NCBI GenBank assembly: GCA_016630905.1
Contig: WBMQ01000008.1
Coordinates: forward strand, 496,001 to 560,000
DNA: 64,000 nt
Direction: 5' to 3'
DNA from: Capillidium heterosporum
Taxonomy: Eukaryota; Entomophthoromycota; Entomophthoromycetes; Entomophthorales; Capillidiaceae
Positions 11,928 through 24,222 of the stretch are shown piece after piece. The position numbers and the translations under genes were made by a program. The notes under the pieces were generated by a model that saw only the letters and a list, made by a program, of their open reading frames with translations, was not told where the DNA came from and made no database searches. Each line of letters opens with the position of its first letter. The stretch's first letter is position 1.

Positions 11928-14657
11928 TTAGACTTTGGAGCTCTGTCGCCGCGTTCTTGTGATAGTGCGACGTCTGCGAGCCTTCTCAGTTAGCTTATCC
12001 GAGCCCTGGTTGAAGCTAACTTCATTACTAGTAGTCCACCCGTCATCCTCCCCCACGCTAGTGATTTCATCTTCCTTGATGATACCTTCCGCCATGAAAT
12101 CCAAGAACCGGTTACAGTAGACTTTGGGATGTACGGCCGAGATTTTGGTCTAAAATTATGAGTTTATAGTCAGGTAAAAGAAGCTCACCCGATCGTTGTT
12201 TAAGGATTTTACATAATGTTCCATTTGCTTGACATAATTGTACGGAGTCAAGATATCAATGACACCCAGGTAATAGATGGCTTGCTGGTCTCCATGCTCG
12301 CCGTGGCAGTCCGATGCGAATCCACCATCATCCTTGTAGAAAGGCGAACCCTCATTACTACGTCATTAGCAAATGCTAGTATATTGAATTTACTTATTTA
12401 GTGTGGAATCGGGTAGGGTTTTATTGGCTTCCAACGCAACCAGATCTGCGCCATTTAGAGTGCGACGAACTGCTGAGGCCAAAGTTCCACTACCACTAGC
12501 CCCGTTTTCGAGTGCCCTTTCAAAATCGGGCTATATATGTTAACAGTAGTTTACTCAACAAGTACCTGAAATACACTGAGGGATCGTTCACGCAAGTTGT
12601 CTTGATTACCTCTATTGACATAGTGGATGCCAACTAGTAGGGAATAGTCCATAATTTTCAAGTTACGCAGCAGCTACCATATGAGTAAAATCAATGTCAA
12701 AACTTTACCTTGGCATCTTTAGTCAACTGTTCCATGAGCAGAGTACGCTTTTCCGGGCCTAATTTGAACTTGCGGCCTGATTCCAACCAATTCAAATCCT
12801 TCATCGGTACCGAAGGATTGGCGATAATCGTGGCTTCGTCGACTTTACGCCCCAGTGTTGAACCCTAAGGATATAAGCATAGATTCTAGATTGAGGGTAC
12901 GTTACTTTGAGATCGTAAGATTCGTGGATGTCACGATTAGGAGGTAGGATGTTGGCCATGACAACGAAATGGATTTTGCGCGAGTAGGGAATTTTAACTC
13001 GATGCAGTCCATATATTCTAGTCAGCAGCGTATTGGGATTGTTTTTGACGTACTGATATAATAAATCAAAAAATTCCAAGGAAAGTTACCTGGAAGTACT
13101 GGGGTAGAATCTTACGCATGAAGCGATGCTCGACATGGTGGATTGTCTTGATGATGAACCTATAATCCCTGGAAAAGTAGAAGAAGCTACGTGACTTGCC
13201 GGGTGAAAACAATTCCGATACGATGTACTTGCTGGTCAGAGACATCTACAAAACTTAGCCAATAGATTGGGAACAAACTTACTAAATACTCGGCGGGATC
13301 TATATTGAATATAGCCCTTATCTGTCGAAAGGCGTTGGGTGCATAGTCCTTGAATTTGAAGTCGTATTTAGAACTGGGCACCAACTCGTTTCCGGTCCTA
13401 CCAAAGTTAGTAAAAATAAACGAGTCTAAAATTACACATCGAAGGCCAGTTTATTGCAAGCGTCGAAATCGGCCATGGTTAGTGGTAGCATAGGCTTGGC
13501 AGAACACCTGGATACCTAAATAGATAAGTTAGTTATAAGCTATTACATGGATATACAGAAACTCGGATCCCTGTTAGCATGTTGTACATAAGCGCATAGT
13601 TTTGATGTCCCTCGGCAACTCGGGTACCAATCAATACTTTATCGTCGTCCAAGTCTTTAGACTGACCTCGTTTGAACTTTCTAGCGATACTATATTGGTG
13701 CTTCCAACTAGATTTAGCCTCCTCCCAGGATGTCATCGAATTTTGTCGTAAGTTGTCGGTGATCAAACTGCGGGATCGACTATGCTTCTTGGATATGGTC
13801 TTATTTCTACTCAGAGGTTGCTCGAACAACGTTTGGTTGCGTTTAATGTTGGGGCGCAAAGGATGTAACGTATCTCCACCTTCTTCATTCCCTACAGGTT
13901 CTGAGTTTTTCGGAATTTCTTGTTCTGAATCGGTAGTAGGAGTAGGTGGAATGACATTGGGGGTTGCATAGGATGGTAAAGCAATAGATATGGGTCGATT
14001 GCTAGCTTGAACTTTACTCGAATAGCGTCTTGAGTTGCGTCGCGTCGACTTGACCCTATCAAGCCGTTTCTTCGGAATGCTAATATGCTCTGGCTCGTCA
14101 TACAGAGGCATCGGACCGACCAAGCATGAGCTTTCGTCTAAGAATTGGGGTTCTGGCACAACTTCCTTGGGTTGGTTCTGTAGTTGTTTGATCTCCTCCT
14201 CTATCTCTTCTTCAATTGACTCTGTTTCAACTTGAGGCGGGTCACAACGTGGAGGCGAAGGTAGTTCTGAATAGTAACTAAGGATGGAACTGGTTTCGTC
14301 GTCCCTGCGCTTCCGACTTCTAGTTCGTATCGACTGGCTGTATCTCCCTCGCGTCTGTAAATCATCTAAACTTAAACTAAATCGATTATTTTGTTCTGAA
14401 GCAGCCTGTTTGCCAAGATTGCCAACTAACGTTGTTGGTTTAGGAGTCGAGTCAACAACTCCAAAGCTGGGATCGAGCTCGTAGTGGTTGCAAAATTCTT
14501 GAAAAGGATCTTCTATCACAACTTCGTCTTCCTTTTCATCGGTCGTTAAAGTTAATGTAGGCGTCCCGGTTAGTGTTGAATCTGAAGTCGATTTTGCGTT
14601 AAGATGTTGACCTTGATTACGTTCTGAGTTCAGTTTGTTGGTATCGGTGACCATCAT
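11928..14657 (-). CDS. MSS4: Phosphatidylinositol-4-phosphate 5-kinase (Mss4/Its3 type)
   Basis: Makes PI(4,5)P2 from PI4P at the plasma membrane and so controls cortical actin, endocytosis and Rho signalling. It starts [15 protein letters not shown] (14657) with a long, low-complexity Ser/Glu/Arg-rich N-terminus (roughly residues 1-310). The conserved entry to the kinase is [18 protein letters not shown]. The core includes [60 protein letters not shown] (spliced at the Lys-Gly) and [15 protein letters not shown]. Near the end, [18 protein letters not shown] and [13 protein letters not shown] match the specificity region of type I PIP kinases. It finishes in a basic tail, [10 protein letters not shown], with TAA at 11928-11930. 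About eight introns. The frame is intact. The neighbouring App1-like gene acts in a related cortical lipid/actin setting. Confidence 0.92.
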
Positions 14658-15758
14658 TATTGGTATATCTCTAAACTTGATGAATCAGTATGTTCGCTAA
14701 CTGAACCAACGTGTACTGCAACTCTAAGCTGGGCGTTTTGCTCTTTGTGGTGCCTAATCTGAGCTTCTCAAGATGAATTGGAAGCTTGATGGCTGAATAG
14801 CTTATTAGATCCCAATGCTTTTCACCTTGCCTTTTCTGTCTTACTCTCATTTGATACTTCAAATGAAAGGGAACCCACCTAAACCGTATTACAATTTCGA
14901 GCCAATAGGACTCTAGATAAGTGCTTTGGATTGGCTGTTGTGGTGCGGAATGCTGAACTTTAATTTTAGGAGCTTTATGGAGTTTTGCAGATGAGGTCAA
15001 ATGACAAGAAATTTACTGAAATGAAATTTCATATACTTGAGATAATTGTTGTAACTAAATTTGGCCAGTATAAAGGTCTGGGTATCCACTATATAGTTTT
15101 GTTAAAATTGTATATACAAGAATCTGTCTGAAATGGCTTGCTAGTAGTCTTTATTGCTTTTAAAAATACTGCAGCATTCATATTTAATGCACCATAAGTC
15201 CAATGCTATGTTCTGTAATTGTGTAGTTAATTTAGAATGAAATAAGTTTAGTATTAGAACCCTTTTTCTCTAGCTATTTAGACTAGGAACTATATAAAGT
15301 AAACATCCAATTTATATTTCATTTTACACCATAGGTATTGGACTGTATATTAATGGTGTGAAGCTTTGTAGCCCCAAGGCCTAAAAAACTGTTAAAGAAC
15401 TGATAATATAGATATCTCCGATAAAAATCTAATCAACACATCCCAAAAAGTCCTATTATACAAAGAAATATCAAAGGAAAGTAAATTTATAGTGTCGTCT
15501 TTGGATTATATCCATACAAGCTAGGGCAAGATAAAACACATCTCTATCTGAATAGGTAACAGCCAACAGCCTAAAAGTTGAAAATCTAACATTGTACTTT
15601 GGGCCAGCCACTATACGCTAATCGTGCATTATGAAAATTACACCCCAATAATTGAACAGAAAGTCTTTTGGGAATTTCGAAAGGGGTAAATTAGATTAGC
15701 CTTTAGTAAGCGAACCTAGGTATAAAGAGCTGCCAACCTTCCAACAACATCAAATTGA
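14658..15758. promoter_or_regulatory. Divergent promoter region, PIP5K / App1
   Basis: About 1.1 kb between divergent starts. A TATA-like TATAAAG lies at 15721-15727, some 32 bp before the App1 start. A 109-codon frame on the minus strand (14671-15000) sits just upstream of the PIP5K start; it shows no domain and its composition is not clearly coding, so it may be 5' leader sequence. The rest is AT-rich and unexplained. Confidence 0.4.
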
Positions 15759-17747
15759 ATGATGCACAAATTGAATATCAGTAGAAATAAGGCCAACGCA
15801 GGCTCGACCTCTTCATTCTTTTTTAGTCGGAATAGGGATTTAAGTAGAGAGCCTAAAGTTGAAAATACTAGAGACGATAAGATTTATCCCAGTAGCAACA
15901 ACAGCAGCTTCTTTAGCTTTAGTTCGAGCAAGCAAGATAAACCGGAGGCTTCATGCCTTCTTTTTCCGTCCTATGCTGTGAGAGCTTACGATGGTAATTG
16001 TTTTACAAATTTGAAGCTATTTTGAACTTTAATGTACAATTTCATTTGAATAAGTTTCAACTTATTTCGTTTTCTAAAATTCTTATCTAGGACCAGATTC
16101 AGACTGGATTTTAAAAGTGAAAGGACGTGCTTTTACAAAGGGTAGGCCAACTCGAGCCAACAAAGTAGCACTAAGTAATAATTATTCACAATCTATATTA
16201 TAAGTTGGCCAATTGAAATACTTATCACCTTTTACATTTAAAGGTATGCTACGAAGGTTAGCTGGGGTTTCTAAAGACTGCAAAGAGTACAAGAGCTTAG
16301 AACAACGCTTCGGATTGTTTTTGGACGACAATTCAGTAAACCTTACCATGTATGTTGAAGGTTGTTGGCTTGACTTCTCCTGGCCCAATGATATTAGATG
16401 GGACGAAGGAGGTTTCTGAAGAACCAGAAGCATTTTCGCTAGAGGAATCCGAATATATCACGAAGCAATCAAATTCGAACTAGCTCCAGTTCTTCTTCGA
16501 CTCATACCTGGCTCCCAATCTAGCTTCAATTCAACATCCACTCAACGTAGCAAAATATCCGTAAAGAAGGGGCACTTTGACTCTACTATCCGTGTAAGCG
16601 ACAAATCAGTACAGTCATGGAATATTTCACCACCAAAGGGACATCCTAAAAAGACCTTGGTTCTACAAGCATTCCATTCCCCCTTGGTGCCACCAGCTTT
16701 CGGTCAAGTACAACTCATCGAGCCAAGAGGCATATCGATAATTTCCGACATTGACGACACTATCAAGGATTCTGGCGTGTTCCGTGGTAAGAAAGCAGTA
16801 CTCACAGCAACTTTCCTACACGAATGCAAGGAAGTCCCGGGTATGGCCGAAGTTTACAAGTACTGGTGGCTGCAAGGAGCCAGCTTCCACTACGTCTCGA
16901 ACTCTCCCTGGCAGCTCTTCCCGATGCTAGAATCATTCTTCAAAACCTTTGCCTTCCCACTTGGCTCGGCGCACCTCAAACTGTGGGATATGAAAGCACA
17001 AAACGTCATGTTCTACGAACCGATGGCTGCCAAGCGCAACTCCATCCTCAACCTACTGAAGGACTTTCCGCATCGTAAGTTCGTACTCATTGGGGACAGT
17101 GGCGAGATGGATCTTGAATTGTACACTTCAATCGCTCGCCAATTCCCTGGTCAGATCCTCAAAATATTTATTAGAGACGTCAACTTTGGTCAGACTTCCG
17201 ATGAACTAAGCTTCGAACCTTGCCAAGGCCAACCCAATATTCTCCAACTTTGGAGCTAGCCAACCCAACAAGATTTCGGACCAGGAGCCGAATTCCGGCA
17301 TATCCAACCTTGAAAGCACTGAAAGTTGGCTGCGTTCCCTTTTGAACTTGGAGCCCGAGTCCAAATCGGACACTTCGTCACAGATTGCTAATGTCCCACG
17401 CAGCGACTCTCCCCAGCAAGAAGATCCCATAGATTATATCCCCAGTCCTTGGTATCAGTACTGATCCACTACCTCATCGTTCGAATAGCGATCCACTCAA
17501 ATCTCCGACATCTCTAGGTCGCAACAACTCTAGGATCAAACAGAATAGCATGAGTATAACCAGTAACTTCAGTCAGATGAACTTGCAGCCTAGCAATAGC
17601 AAGCACAAATTCCAAGCTCGTGTTATCGAAGCTACTAAAGGCTTGCCTAAAAGTTTGCTTACGGTGTTCCATACATCTACTACTTTGCTGGAATGTCCAA
17701 TCGTTAAAGAGTACTTGAGCCGGTTCCCCGACAACTGCAACATGTAG
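15759..17747 (+). CDS. APP1: App1-like phosphatidate phosphatase, frame broken several times
   Basis: HAD-type phosphatidate phosphatase (DUF2183 family) that converts phosphatidate to diacylglycerol at cortical actin patches. The start is MMHKLNISRN. The N-terminal domain has SDWILKVKGRAFTK and LRRLAGVSKDCKEYKSLEQR. The catalytic part is intact in one frame (16657-17259): the DxDxT motif is ISDIDDTIKDSGVFRGK, then FHYVSNSPWQLFPML and KRNSILNLLKDFPHRKFVLIGDSGEMD. Five frame breaks are apparent: about 16410-16415, 16478, 16515, 17233 and 17449-17452. At each, ignoring one base in a short run of identical bases restores a coding-like frame, giving a Ser-rich linker and a Ser/Pro-rich tail ending RFPDNCNM. 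Either assembly errors or early decay; the active-site segment is not affected. Two introns precede the core. Confidence 0.8.
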
Positions 17748-18772
17748 TTTGGAGATATAATTGATTTAGTAAGCTGGATTTACTTGCTATGTTGGTGAAT
17801 TTTGATGTTATAAGGTGCTGAATTATTATAAGAATATATCGTATGAATAAATTATCTATTTAATTAGCTTGCTCCAAATTTTGATAATTTCCAAGTACAA
17901 AGACATTTGATGTACAATACTGGGCACCAACAGTCAAGCTATAGCTTTGCTATCAAAAAATCTAGGCAACATTAAAAGTGGTGTAAAATGATATAAGAGG
18001 CTCTGGTCTATTTGATTAAAGGACAACCTTAAAATACCTCTAGGGCTGAAGTTGCCGTTTTAGTCAATAGCTTGAATTGCCATCAAATTGAGAAAGGCCA
18101 AATCAAAGCTGTAGTAGCTTTAGCATGTATATATTATGAAATTCAACAATACAAATTTAGTATCAAGGATTCGACACCTTTTCACTGCTTATAGTTTCTA
18201 TTTGCATAACAAGAATTCAAAAAACATTTATTTTCTCTAAATGGACCATCCAACACCGTTAGAATAGCCGTTTACCAAAACAATGGACCAACGATAATTT
18301 CGTTAGGCTGCAATTAATTAAATTTCCATTTCAACGTTTACCTCCGTACTGTTTCCACTACGGTTACTACAAATACATCAGCCATGTTCACCAATCAAAT
18401 GGGCCAGTAAGCCTTCAATTGAGAATATACCCCAAGCTTTTATGTATCCAAGCCATAAACACTAACGCTGGATTTCTGTCCAAGTTGATTGGATTGCTGA
18501 GATCAGCTTGCAAATTGTAGATTGTTGATTGGTTGATCCGATCTCTTCTCAATTGGAAATACAAAGATGCAGTTCCGAAAAGCTAATGAATTTCAACAGC
18601 TTTATTCAAGGTGCTATGGGTATTTAACTTTTTAGTGTTTCTATATTTCCAACAATTTAAAGTGTCCATTGCAATTTATAAAGGAAATTTATACTATCCT
18701 ACCCTAATTATCTCTTTCTTTTACCTCCAACTATAAAAAGTTATATTCTACGATTTAAATTTACCATACCTT
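17748..18772. other. Intergenic, no gene seen
   Basis: About 1 kb of AT-rich DNA between co-oriented genes. A TATA-like CTATAAAAAG at 18731-18740 lies roughly 40 bp before the Sly41-like start. No other recognisable feature. Confidence 0.45.
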
Positions 18773-20159
18773 ATGAGTTACAAAGCCGACAAAACCCACC
18801 AAAAGTTTCTATCTAATGCTTTACTAGTGGACCCCAACTCCATAGGACTCAACTACTACTTGGACAAAAAGCACAAGACTACCAACAACATTTTACTGAC
18901 ACCTTCTTACGAGTACGAAAGTGAAAGTGAGTGTACGACCGGTACTTCAACCCCCAAACCGCAACCTAAATCCAACCTCAAAGATGTCGCTAAAAAGGAG
19001 ATGATAAACTTTAACCTGGGTATTAACTTGAACCTCAAGTTCTTAACACTGTGTCTAATTTGGTATGGATCGTCAGTTTTAACCAACAATACGACCAAAA
19101 TAATTTTGAACAAGTTCAACTATCCCTTAACTTTAACTTTGGTTCAGTTTTTAGTAGTAGGCCTGGTGTGCCAAATGGTAAGCTTGTTTATCCCAAGTGT
19201 CAACAAGATAAGTATCTGGTCCAATTCCAACTTGATTTTGAAGACTTGCTTACCGCTAGCTTGGTTCCAAGTAGTTTGCCATATTCTGTCCAGTTATGCT
19301 ACTGCCAGCATCTCGGTATCTTTCGTACATACTATAAAGGTAATATATATTGAAACTTGAATCATTTGTTAAATTGATGTTTTGGTTACTAAAATAGGCA
19401 CTATCCCCACTATTCACAGTTTTGGCAAGTACTTTATTCCTATCGATAAGCTACAGCAAGTACGTCTACCTGTCTTTAGTTCCAGTTACTTTAGGTGTTA
19501 TGATGTTCTGTTACTCTGCCTTAGCTTTCAACCTATTTGGTATTATGTGCGCCTTACTTAGTTGCCTAGTCTACGTAGCCCAATCTTTAGTGACAAAGAA
19601 GCATTTGTTCAACTCCAATTTCAAGACCAACAAATTGAACAAGGTAGATATCCTCTTGTACTCTTCAATGCTAGCTTTCGTTATAATGACCCCTATCTGG
19701 TGGTTCGGTGAAGGTAGATTGGCAACCGATAACATGTTGGCGGTAGTATTCAGTTATGAATTGGCTATAGATTTTTTAGTTAATGGGGCGTCCCAATGTG
19801 GTCAAGCATTACTATCGTTTGCATTGCTGTCGTTAACTGATACTGTAACTTTCACTATAGCTTCCCAACTCAAAAGGGTTGTCGTCATCCTAGCTGCTAC
19901 CATCTACTTCAACCAGAGCCTATCATCTTTACAAATCTTGGGTATTGCTTTGACTTTCGTCGGTTTGTATCTCTACGACAAGGCCAAATCGGTTGCCAAC
20001 TCTTCCAAGTTCGAAAGTTTACCAACTGTTGAGCCAGTCGACTCCAACAATTTGGACAGTTCGATAAATTTGAGTTACTCTCCCATGAACTCACATAGAG
20101 AATCCTTCGAGTTACGTCCTCAAGTTATTCCTATGCCTACCATACGGACCCGTGCCTAA
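18773..20159 (+). CDS. SLY41: Sly41-like triose-phosphate/nucleotide-sugar transporter family protein
   Basis: Multi-pass membrane transporter of the TPT/DMT family, probably in the early secretory pathway; yeast Sly41 suppresses loss of ER-to-Golgi Rab function. It begins MSYKADKTHQKFL with a hydrophilic N-terminus of about 90 residues. About ten membrane segments follow, starting FLTLCLIWYGSSVLTNNTTK. The family signature SVSFVHTIKALSPLFTVLAS spans the single intron (19340-19397, AAG|GTAATA...AATAG|GCA). Later hallmarks are LVYVAQSLVTKKHLF and SLTDTVTFTIASQLKRVVVI, and the last segment ALTFVGLYLYDKAK. The C-terminal tail of about 50 residues is polar. The TAA is at 20157-20159. The frame is intact. 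The assignment to Sly41 rather than another TPT transporter rests on the VHTIKALSP signature. Confidence 0.83.
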
Positions 20160-20777
20160 CTTTATTGAAGGTCTTGGAAGTTGGATGCAAAAGTATTTTG
20201 TCGTTTTGTAGCTCTTATATTTTTTATAGTGAGCTACCAAATTTAGCGTTATTTATCTAGTTATCTAATCATATATTAAACTCATATCGTCGTCATCCAA
20301 GTATTTTTTCTATGTATGTATATAGTAATAGAGCTTTGTTTCTTGTATTATGTTAAATGCTTTCTTCGCACTTATAATCATATAAACTTCAAATATATAA
20401 AAGCTACAGCCACCTAAATCTTTGGTTTAATCTATTGAAAATGCATATCTATTAGGATTTAATAAATAGTAAAATAAAGTTCATAAAGCTAGTAGTATAT
20501 TGGAGTCCAAAAAACAATTATTAAACTTCATCCATCATATATTTTCATGTAGGAAGAAAGTACAAGTGCTTTCCAAGTGTTTGTATCCTTAAAAACGCTA
20601 TCTACGCTTCCAAATAGATTTGACTTCATTTCATTGAAATCAATGATTTTAATTGAACAAACTTTAGAAAACTACGTTTACTAAACTTGAAATTTAACTT
20701 GTAAACCAGCCATCAATTCGCAAAGATTCAAAATCAAGCAAAGCAAAGTTTCTTTTTCAACACAAAAAACCGGCAGG
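20160..20777. other. Intergenic, AT-rich
   Basis: Region between the Sly41-like stop and the Rpc25 start; expected to hold one terminator and one promoter. No distinct motif recognised. Confidence 0.45.
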
Positions 20778-21614
20778 ATGTTCATTCTAACTGTCGTAAA
20801 GGACTATATAGCTATAGAACCGAAGCAGCTTGGACAGGAGCAGAACAAAGCTATAGCCTATGAGATCAACAAAAAGTATTCCAACCGAGTAAGTACAATA
20901 TTTTTTCATTTAACTTTTAACTTTTTTGTATTGAACAGTTGATCCATGAAGTGGGTTTAGCAATCGAAGTAAAGAGTATTTTGAATGTAGAAGAAGGATT
21001 TTTATACCACAGTGATGGCTGTGTACACTCTAGAGGTTTTGATACATTTTTAAATGCTGCTTTACTAAATAATTTGATTCTTTTTATATATAGTTACATT
21101 CAAACTTATAGTATTCCAACCGTTCAACGGTGAAATATTAGAAGGCAGAGTAACATCCCAATCGGCAGCTGGTATACGACGTAGCTACTTTTTAAAGCAA
21201 TCAACTTTAACCATTTAAAAGTAACCTTAGGCTTCTTTGATGAAATAAACATCTTGGCTTCTCTCATGTACGAAGGTATGGGTTTCGATAAGGAGAAGCA
21301 GGAGTGGTACCTATCTGCTTATGATGAAGATCAACCAGATAAACCTACCGTTAGCTACATCAAGAACAAGTTCAAATTGCGATTCAAGGTCTGCAACTTG
21401 ACTTTTATTGATAGAAAGTCGGCACAGGGGGAGCGATCCACCAATGAGAATAGGATTACCGATTCGCCACCTCCGCCCACTTCGAATCCAGAACCTTCTT
21501 TCTCTATACAGGTACCTACTTGAGTAGCGTGGGACATACGTCTAACTTTTACTTTTTTAACTCTAGGGTTTGATTAATGAGGATGGCCTTGGAGATCCTG
21601 AATGGTGGAATTAG
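20778..21614 (+). CDS. RPC25: RNA polymerase III subunit Rpc25 (RPC8)
   Basis: Pol III stalk subunit, the counterpart of Rpb7, needed for initiation at tRNA and 5S genes. The first exon reads MFILTVVKDYIAIEP and EINKKYSNR, the family's SHS2/Rpb7-N start. Exon 2 continues LIHEVGLAIEVKSILNVEEG to GCVHS. Exon 3 has FKLIVFQPFNGEILEGRV, the start of the S1-like domain, and joins through a short intron to LTLGFFDEINIL. The remaining parts are EKQEWYLSAYDEDQ, FKLRFKVCNLTFID and a Pro/Ser linker; the last exon reads GLINEDGLGDPEWWN before TAG at 21612-21614. Four introns. The final DPEWWN resembles the Trp-rich end of other Rpc25 proteins. Confidence 0.9.
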
Positions 21615-22225
21615 CTGTAAAATGTTGATTTTAGAACTTTACATACAAGTGAAGATTGATAGCTTAAAACTAGCTTTGAACAGTTGGCGCTTCCCTGTTG
21701 TTCTACTTAAGTATTTGTTTATGAGCAGTAGTAAAGAGATTTGGTTTATATTTTAACACCCATGGATTCATGTAGTCTACAATCTTAGAAATAAGCACAC
21801 ATGTCTTTCTAATGGAAAAGTTTCTTGGTATTTATATATTACAGCCTCTGCAATTATTAAATAAAGGTTATGATTTGAAGACTCTAAAAAATATACAGTA
21901 ATGGTAAAAAGTACTTCAGTTTTCGTATGTACTTTTATATTTTTAATAATAAAACAAATAAAACCTTTGATATAGCATATTTCTTGTGTTAGAATAAACC
22001 AATGTCAATTCAATATATTTTATAAAGATATCTATATTATAGCAAAGTATAAAAAGAAACACTAGATTCTACAACTAAAAATTTATTATCCAAGTAAAAA
22101 TATCCAAATGTATATAGAAAAATGAAAGACACCATATTGAATTATTCTGCGTTAATCAAAGCAGTAATTTATATGAAATAGTGCTGCAAATATTTAATTT
22201 ATTCACCAGAAAATAGAAAAGCCCT
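21615..22225. other. Convergent intergenic region
   Basis: Lies between the 3' ends of Rpc25 (+) and Ump1 (-). Extremely AT-rich with several AATAAA-like strings; no gene seen. Confidence 0.5.
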
Positions 22226-22813
22226 TTATAACTTGATGCTCAACAACTTTTCCATGGAGGCATGGGGATCAACCATCTCGTGCGAATATTCGGGATCTTT
22301 GTAACGATGTCAGTAATAGTTTTCAAAAAAGCGAATAGCAAGCTTACCATTTAAGAAATCTTGGACATCCAAAGTGTCATCTCTACCCATCAGGATATCG
22401 TAGCCCAAGTTACTACTTTTAAACATAGGATGGCGTTGGCTCTATATATGCAATATAAATAATTTAAGTATAGATAAAGTAAATGAATTGTGGATACCTG
22501 ACCGACGATATCCAACTCCATTAAAGTGCGTAGTGGGGAGTGAAGCCCAGAAATCTGTCTATTTATAGTTAACTTCAAATCTAGTTGGCTATTCTCGTAC
22601 TATAGAGAAAGCAAGTATAAATTAACACTGGAAATAATAAAATTTTACTTGGTCGAGATGCTGTTCCAAAGGGTGCGATTTTACCAACTCTTGGGTGATG
22701 TTGCGTAGGCCGTACCGCATAGCATCGTGTACGCCGTAGCAGTTTGCAGTTGACTCCAAGGACTTCTCTTGGTACAGGTTGTCGGTTTGTCCGAAAATTT
22801 TTAACTCTTCCAT
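22226..22813 (-). CDS. UMP1: Proteasome maturation factor Ump1 (POMP)
   Basis: Chaperone trapped inside assembling 20S proteasomes and degraded when the core matures. The first exon is MEELKIFGQTDNLYQ, followed by YGVHDAMRYGLRNITQ and SHPLEQHLDQ, the conserved Ump1 opening. Exon 2 has GLHSPLRTLMELDIVGQ. Exon 3 reads QRHPMFKSSNLGYDILMGRD and DTLDVQDFLN. The last exon is DPEYSHEMVDPHASMEKLL, ending SIKL at 22226-22228. Three short introns. The protein is about 140 residues, normal for the family. Shares a 298-bp upstream region with TAF11 on the other strand. Confidence 0.9.
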
Positions 22814-23111
22814 TGTTTGGTATACTCTTTAGATATGTTTGCTTTTAAAAAAGGTTGGAAAATTTTCTATCCTTTTCCATCAACTGAGTGTGAGGGTAAA
22901 CGTCATTGCCTCTGGGATTTGAGCTTTTGCTACAATTGGGCTTTATCCACTCTACATTCTATTAAACTTTTATCCATATCAAAATAGCTGCTTATTATTT
23001 GTTTAAAACTTTTATATTGCGTAATTGAGCGTTGCCTGAAGGCCTGTACTCCAACTCCTTCCATTTCGGAATCACAAAACTAACTTTTCAGTTTCAAATT
23101 CAAAGGTGACA
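22814..23111. promoter_or_regulatory. Divergent promoter region, Ump1 / TAF11
   Basis: 298 bp separating divergent starts, likely carrying both promoters. No named binding site is recognised with confidence. Confidence 0.4.
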
Positions 23112-24180
23112 ATGGGAAAAAAGAGCAAGAAGCTTAAGCGGTCCGACTCCATAAAGTCAGATACATTGAGCCAAGGTAGCAACGATGAGCTAGCTAGCTC
23201 AACCGAGAATCAAAAGAGGCAAAAGCGGAGTTCAAGCAACTTGACTAGTTTAGCTAGCAGTCCAACCACAACCAACGAAATAAGCTGATGCATTAACCTC
23301 CTCAAAACAGGATGCGTTATCGGAAAGAGGAGAAGCTAGCAGCCCTTCCCAATCGCAAAATTTAAACGACAATCAAGAAGACAACCAAAACGAAGAAGAT
23401 AAACAAAATGGGTTTTCCAACTTTGAAGAGAACCGTAACTTAGAGGAAGGTGAGATGGAAGAGGAGGAGGATATGGATATTGAGGAGGAAGCCGAGGATA
23501 ATGTCGATTTCAACAACGGCTACTACTTTGATAAACAGCTTATCAAGAACAGTGGTAGAAGTAACACCGAGCTGAAGTAATTAGTGTGGTTTATACTTGG
23601 CTGACATAATTTTATTTTAGGGCCCTTATCGAACATATGTCACCTAGTCAATTGAACAGGTACGAAGCCTACCGTAGATTCTATTTAAACCGAGGTACCG
23701 TACGTAAGGTAGCCTATACAAGCATATAAATATGTATTTAAATTTATTAATTCTAGGTAGTTAGTACGGCCTTAAATCAGCAAGTCTCCCAAAATTTAGC
23801 CATGGTAGTAGCTGGATTTTCCAAAGTCTTTGTCGGGGAGATTGTTGAGCTAGGTAAATATTAAATCTGTTTCAATTGACTCTAACAGTAGGTTGTGCCA
23901 AATAGCTTTGGAAGTGAAAAGGGAATGGGAAGAAAAGTTGAAGGTAGCGGGTCAGCAGGTCGACGGAGACAAAAACTCGCCACTATTACCGGACCACCTT
24001 AAAGAAGCCTATAGGAGATACAAGTTGAGCCAGAGTGTAGGTATGCCCAAGTTTGTTGCTACCCAGACCTTACCAAATGGGTATCCTTATCCCGTCGCTA
24101 AAAGGTTGAAGAAAAGGTTCTTCAAGTTTGTCCTAAAATCAATTTATTATATTATAAACATTGTTATTTCAAATATTTAG
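23112..24180 (+). CDS. TAF11: TFIID subunit TAF11
   Basis: Histone-fold subunit of TFIID that pairs with TAF13. The start is [17 protein letters not shown], chosen because it opens a Lys/Ser-rich then strongly acidic N-terminus ([16 protein letters not shown]). The histone fold is spread over exons: [18 protein letters not shown], then [16 protein letters not shown] followed by [13 protein letters not shown], then [12 protein letters not shown] and [17 protein letters not shown]. These match the TAF11 core. One frame break occurs near 23272-23280, where dropping one A restores the acidic region. The 3' end is uncertain: the frame is open to TAG at 24178-24180, but a final intron after PVAKRLKKR is possible. 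The gene is convergent with ORC5, whose stop is only about 40 bp away. Confidence 0.82.
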
Positions 24181-24222
24181 TACATATAAAGTACGTTTGA
24201 AAAGCAATTTATTTGTTGATGT

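Noticed and set aside
14671-15000. 109-codon minus-strand frame just upstream of the PIP5K start
   Set aside because: No domain, no clear codon bias, and it lies where a 5' leader is expected. Kept only as a note in the promoter entry.
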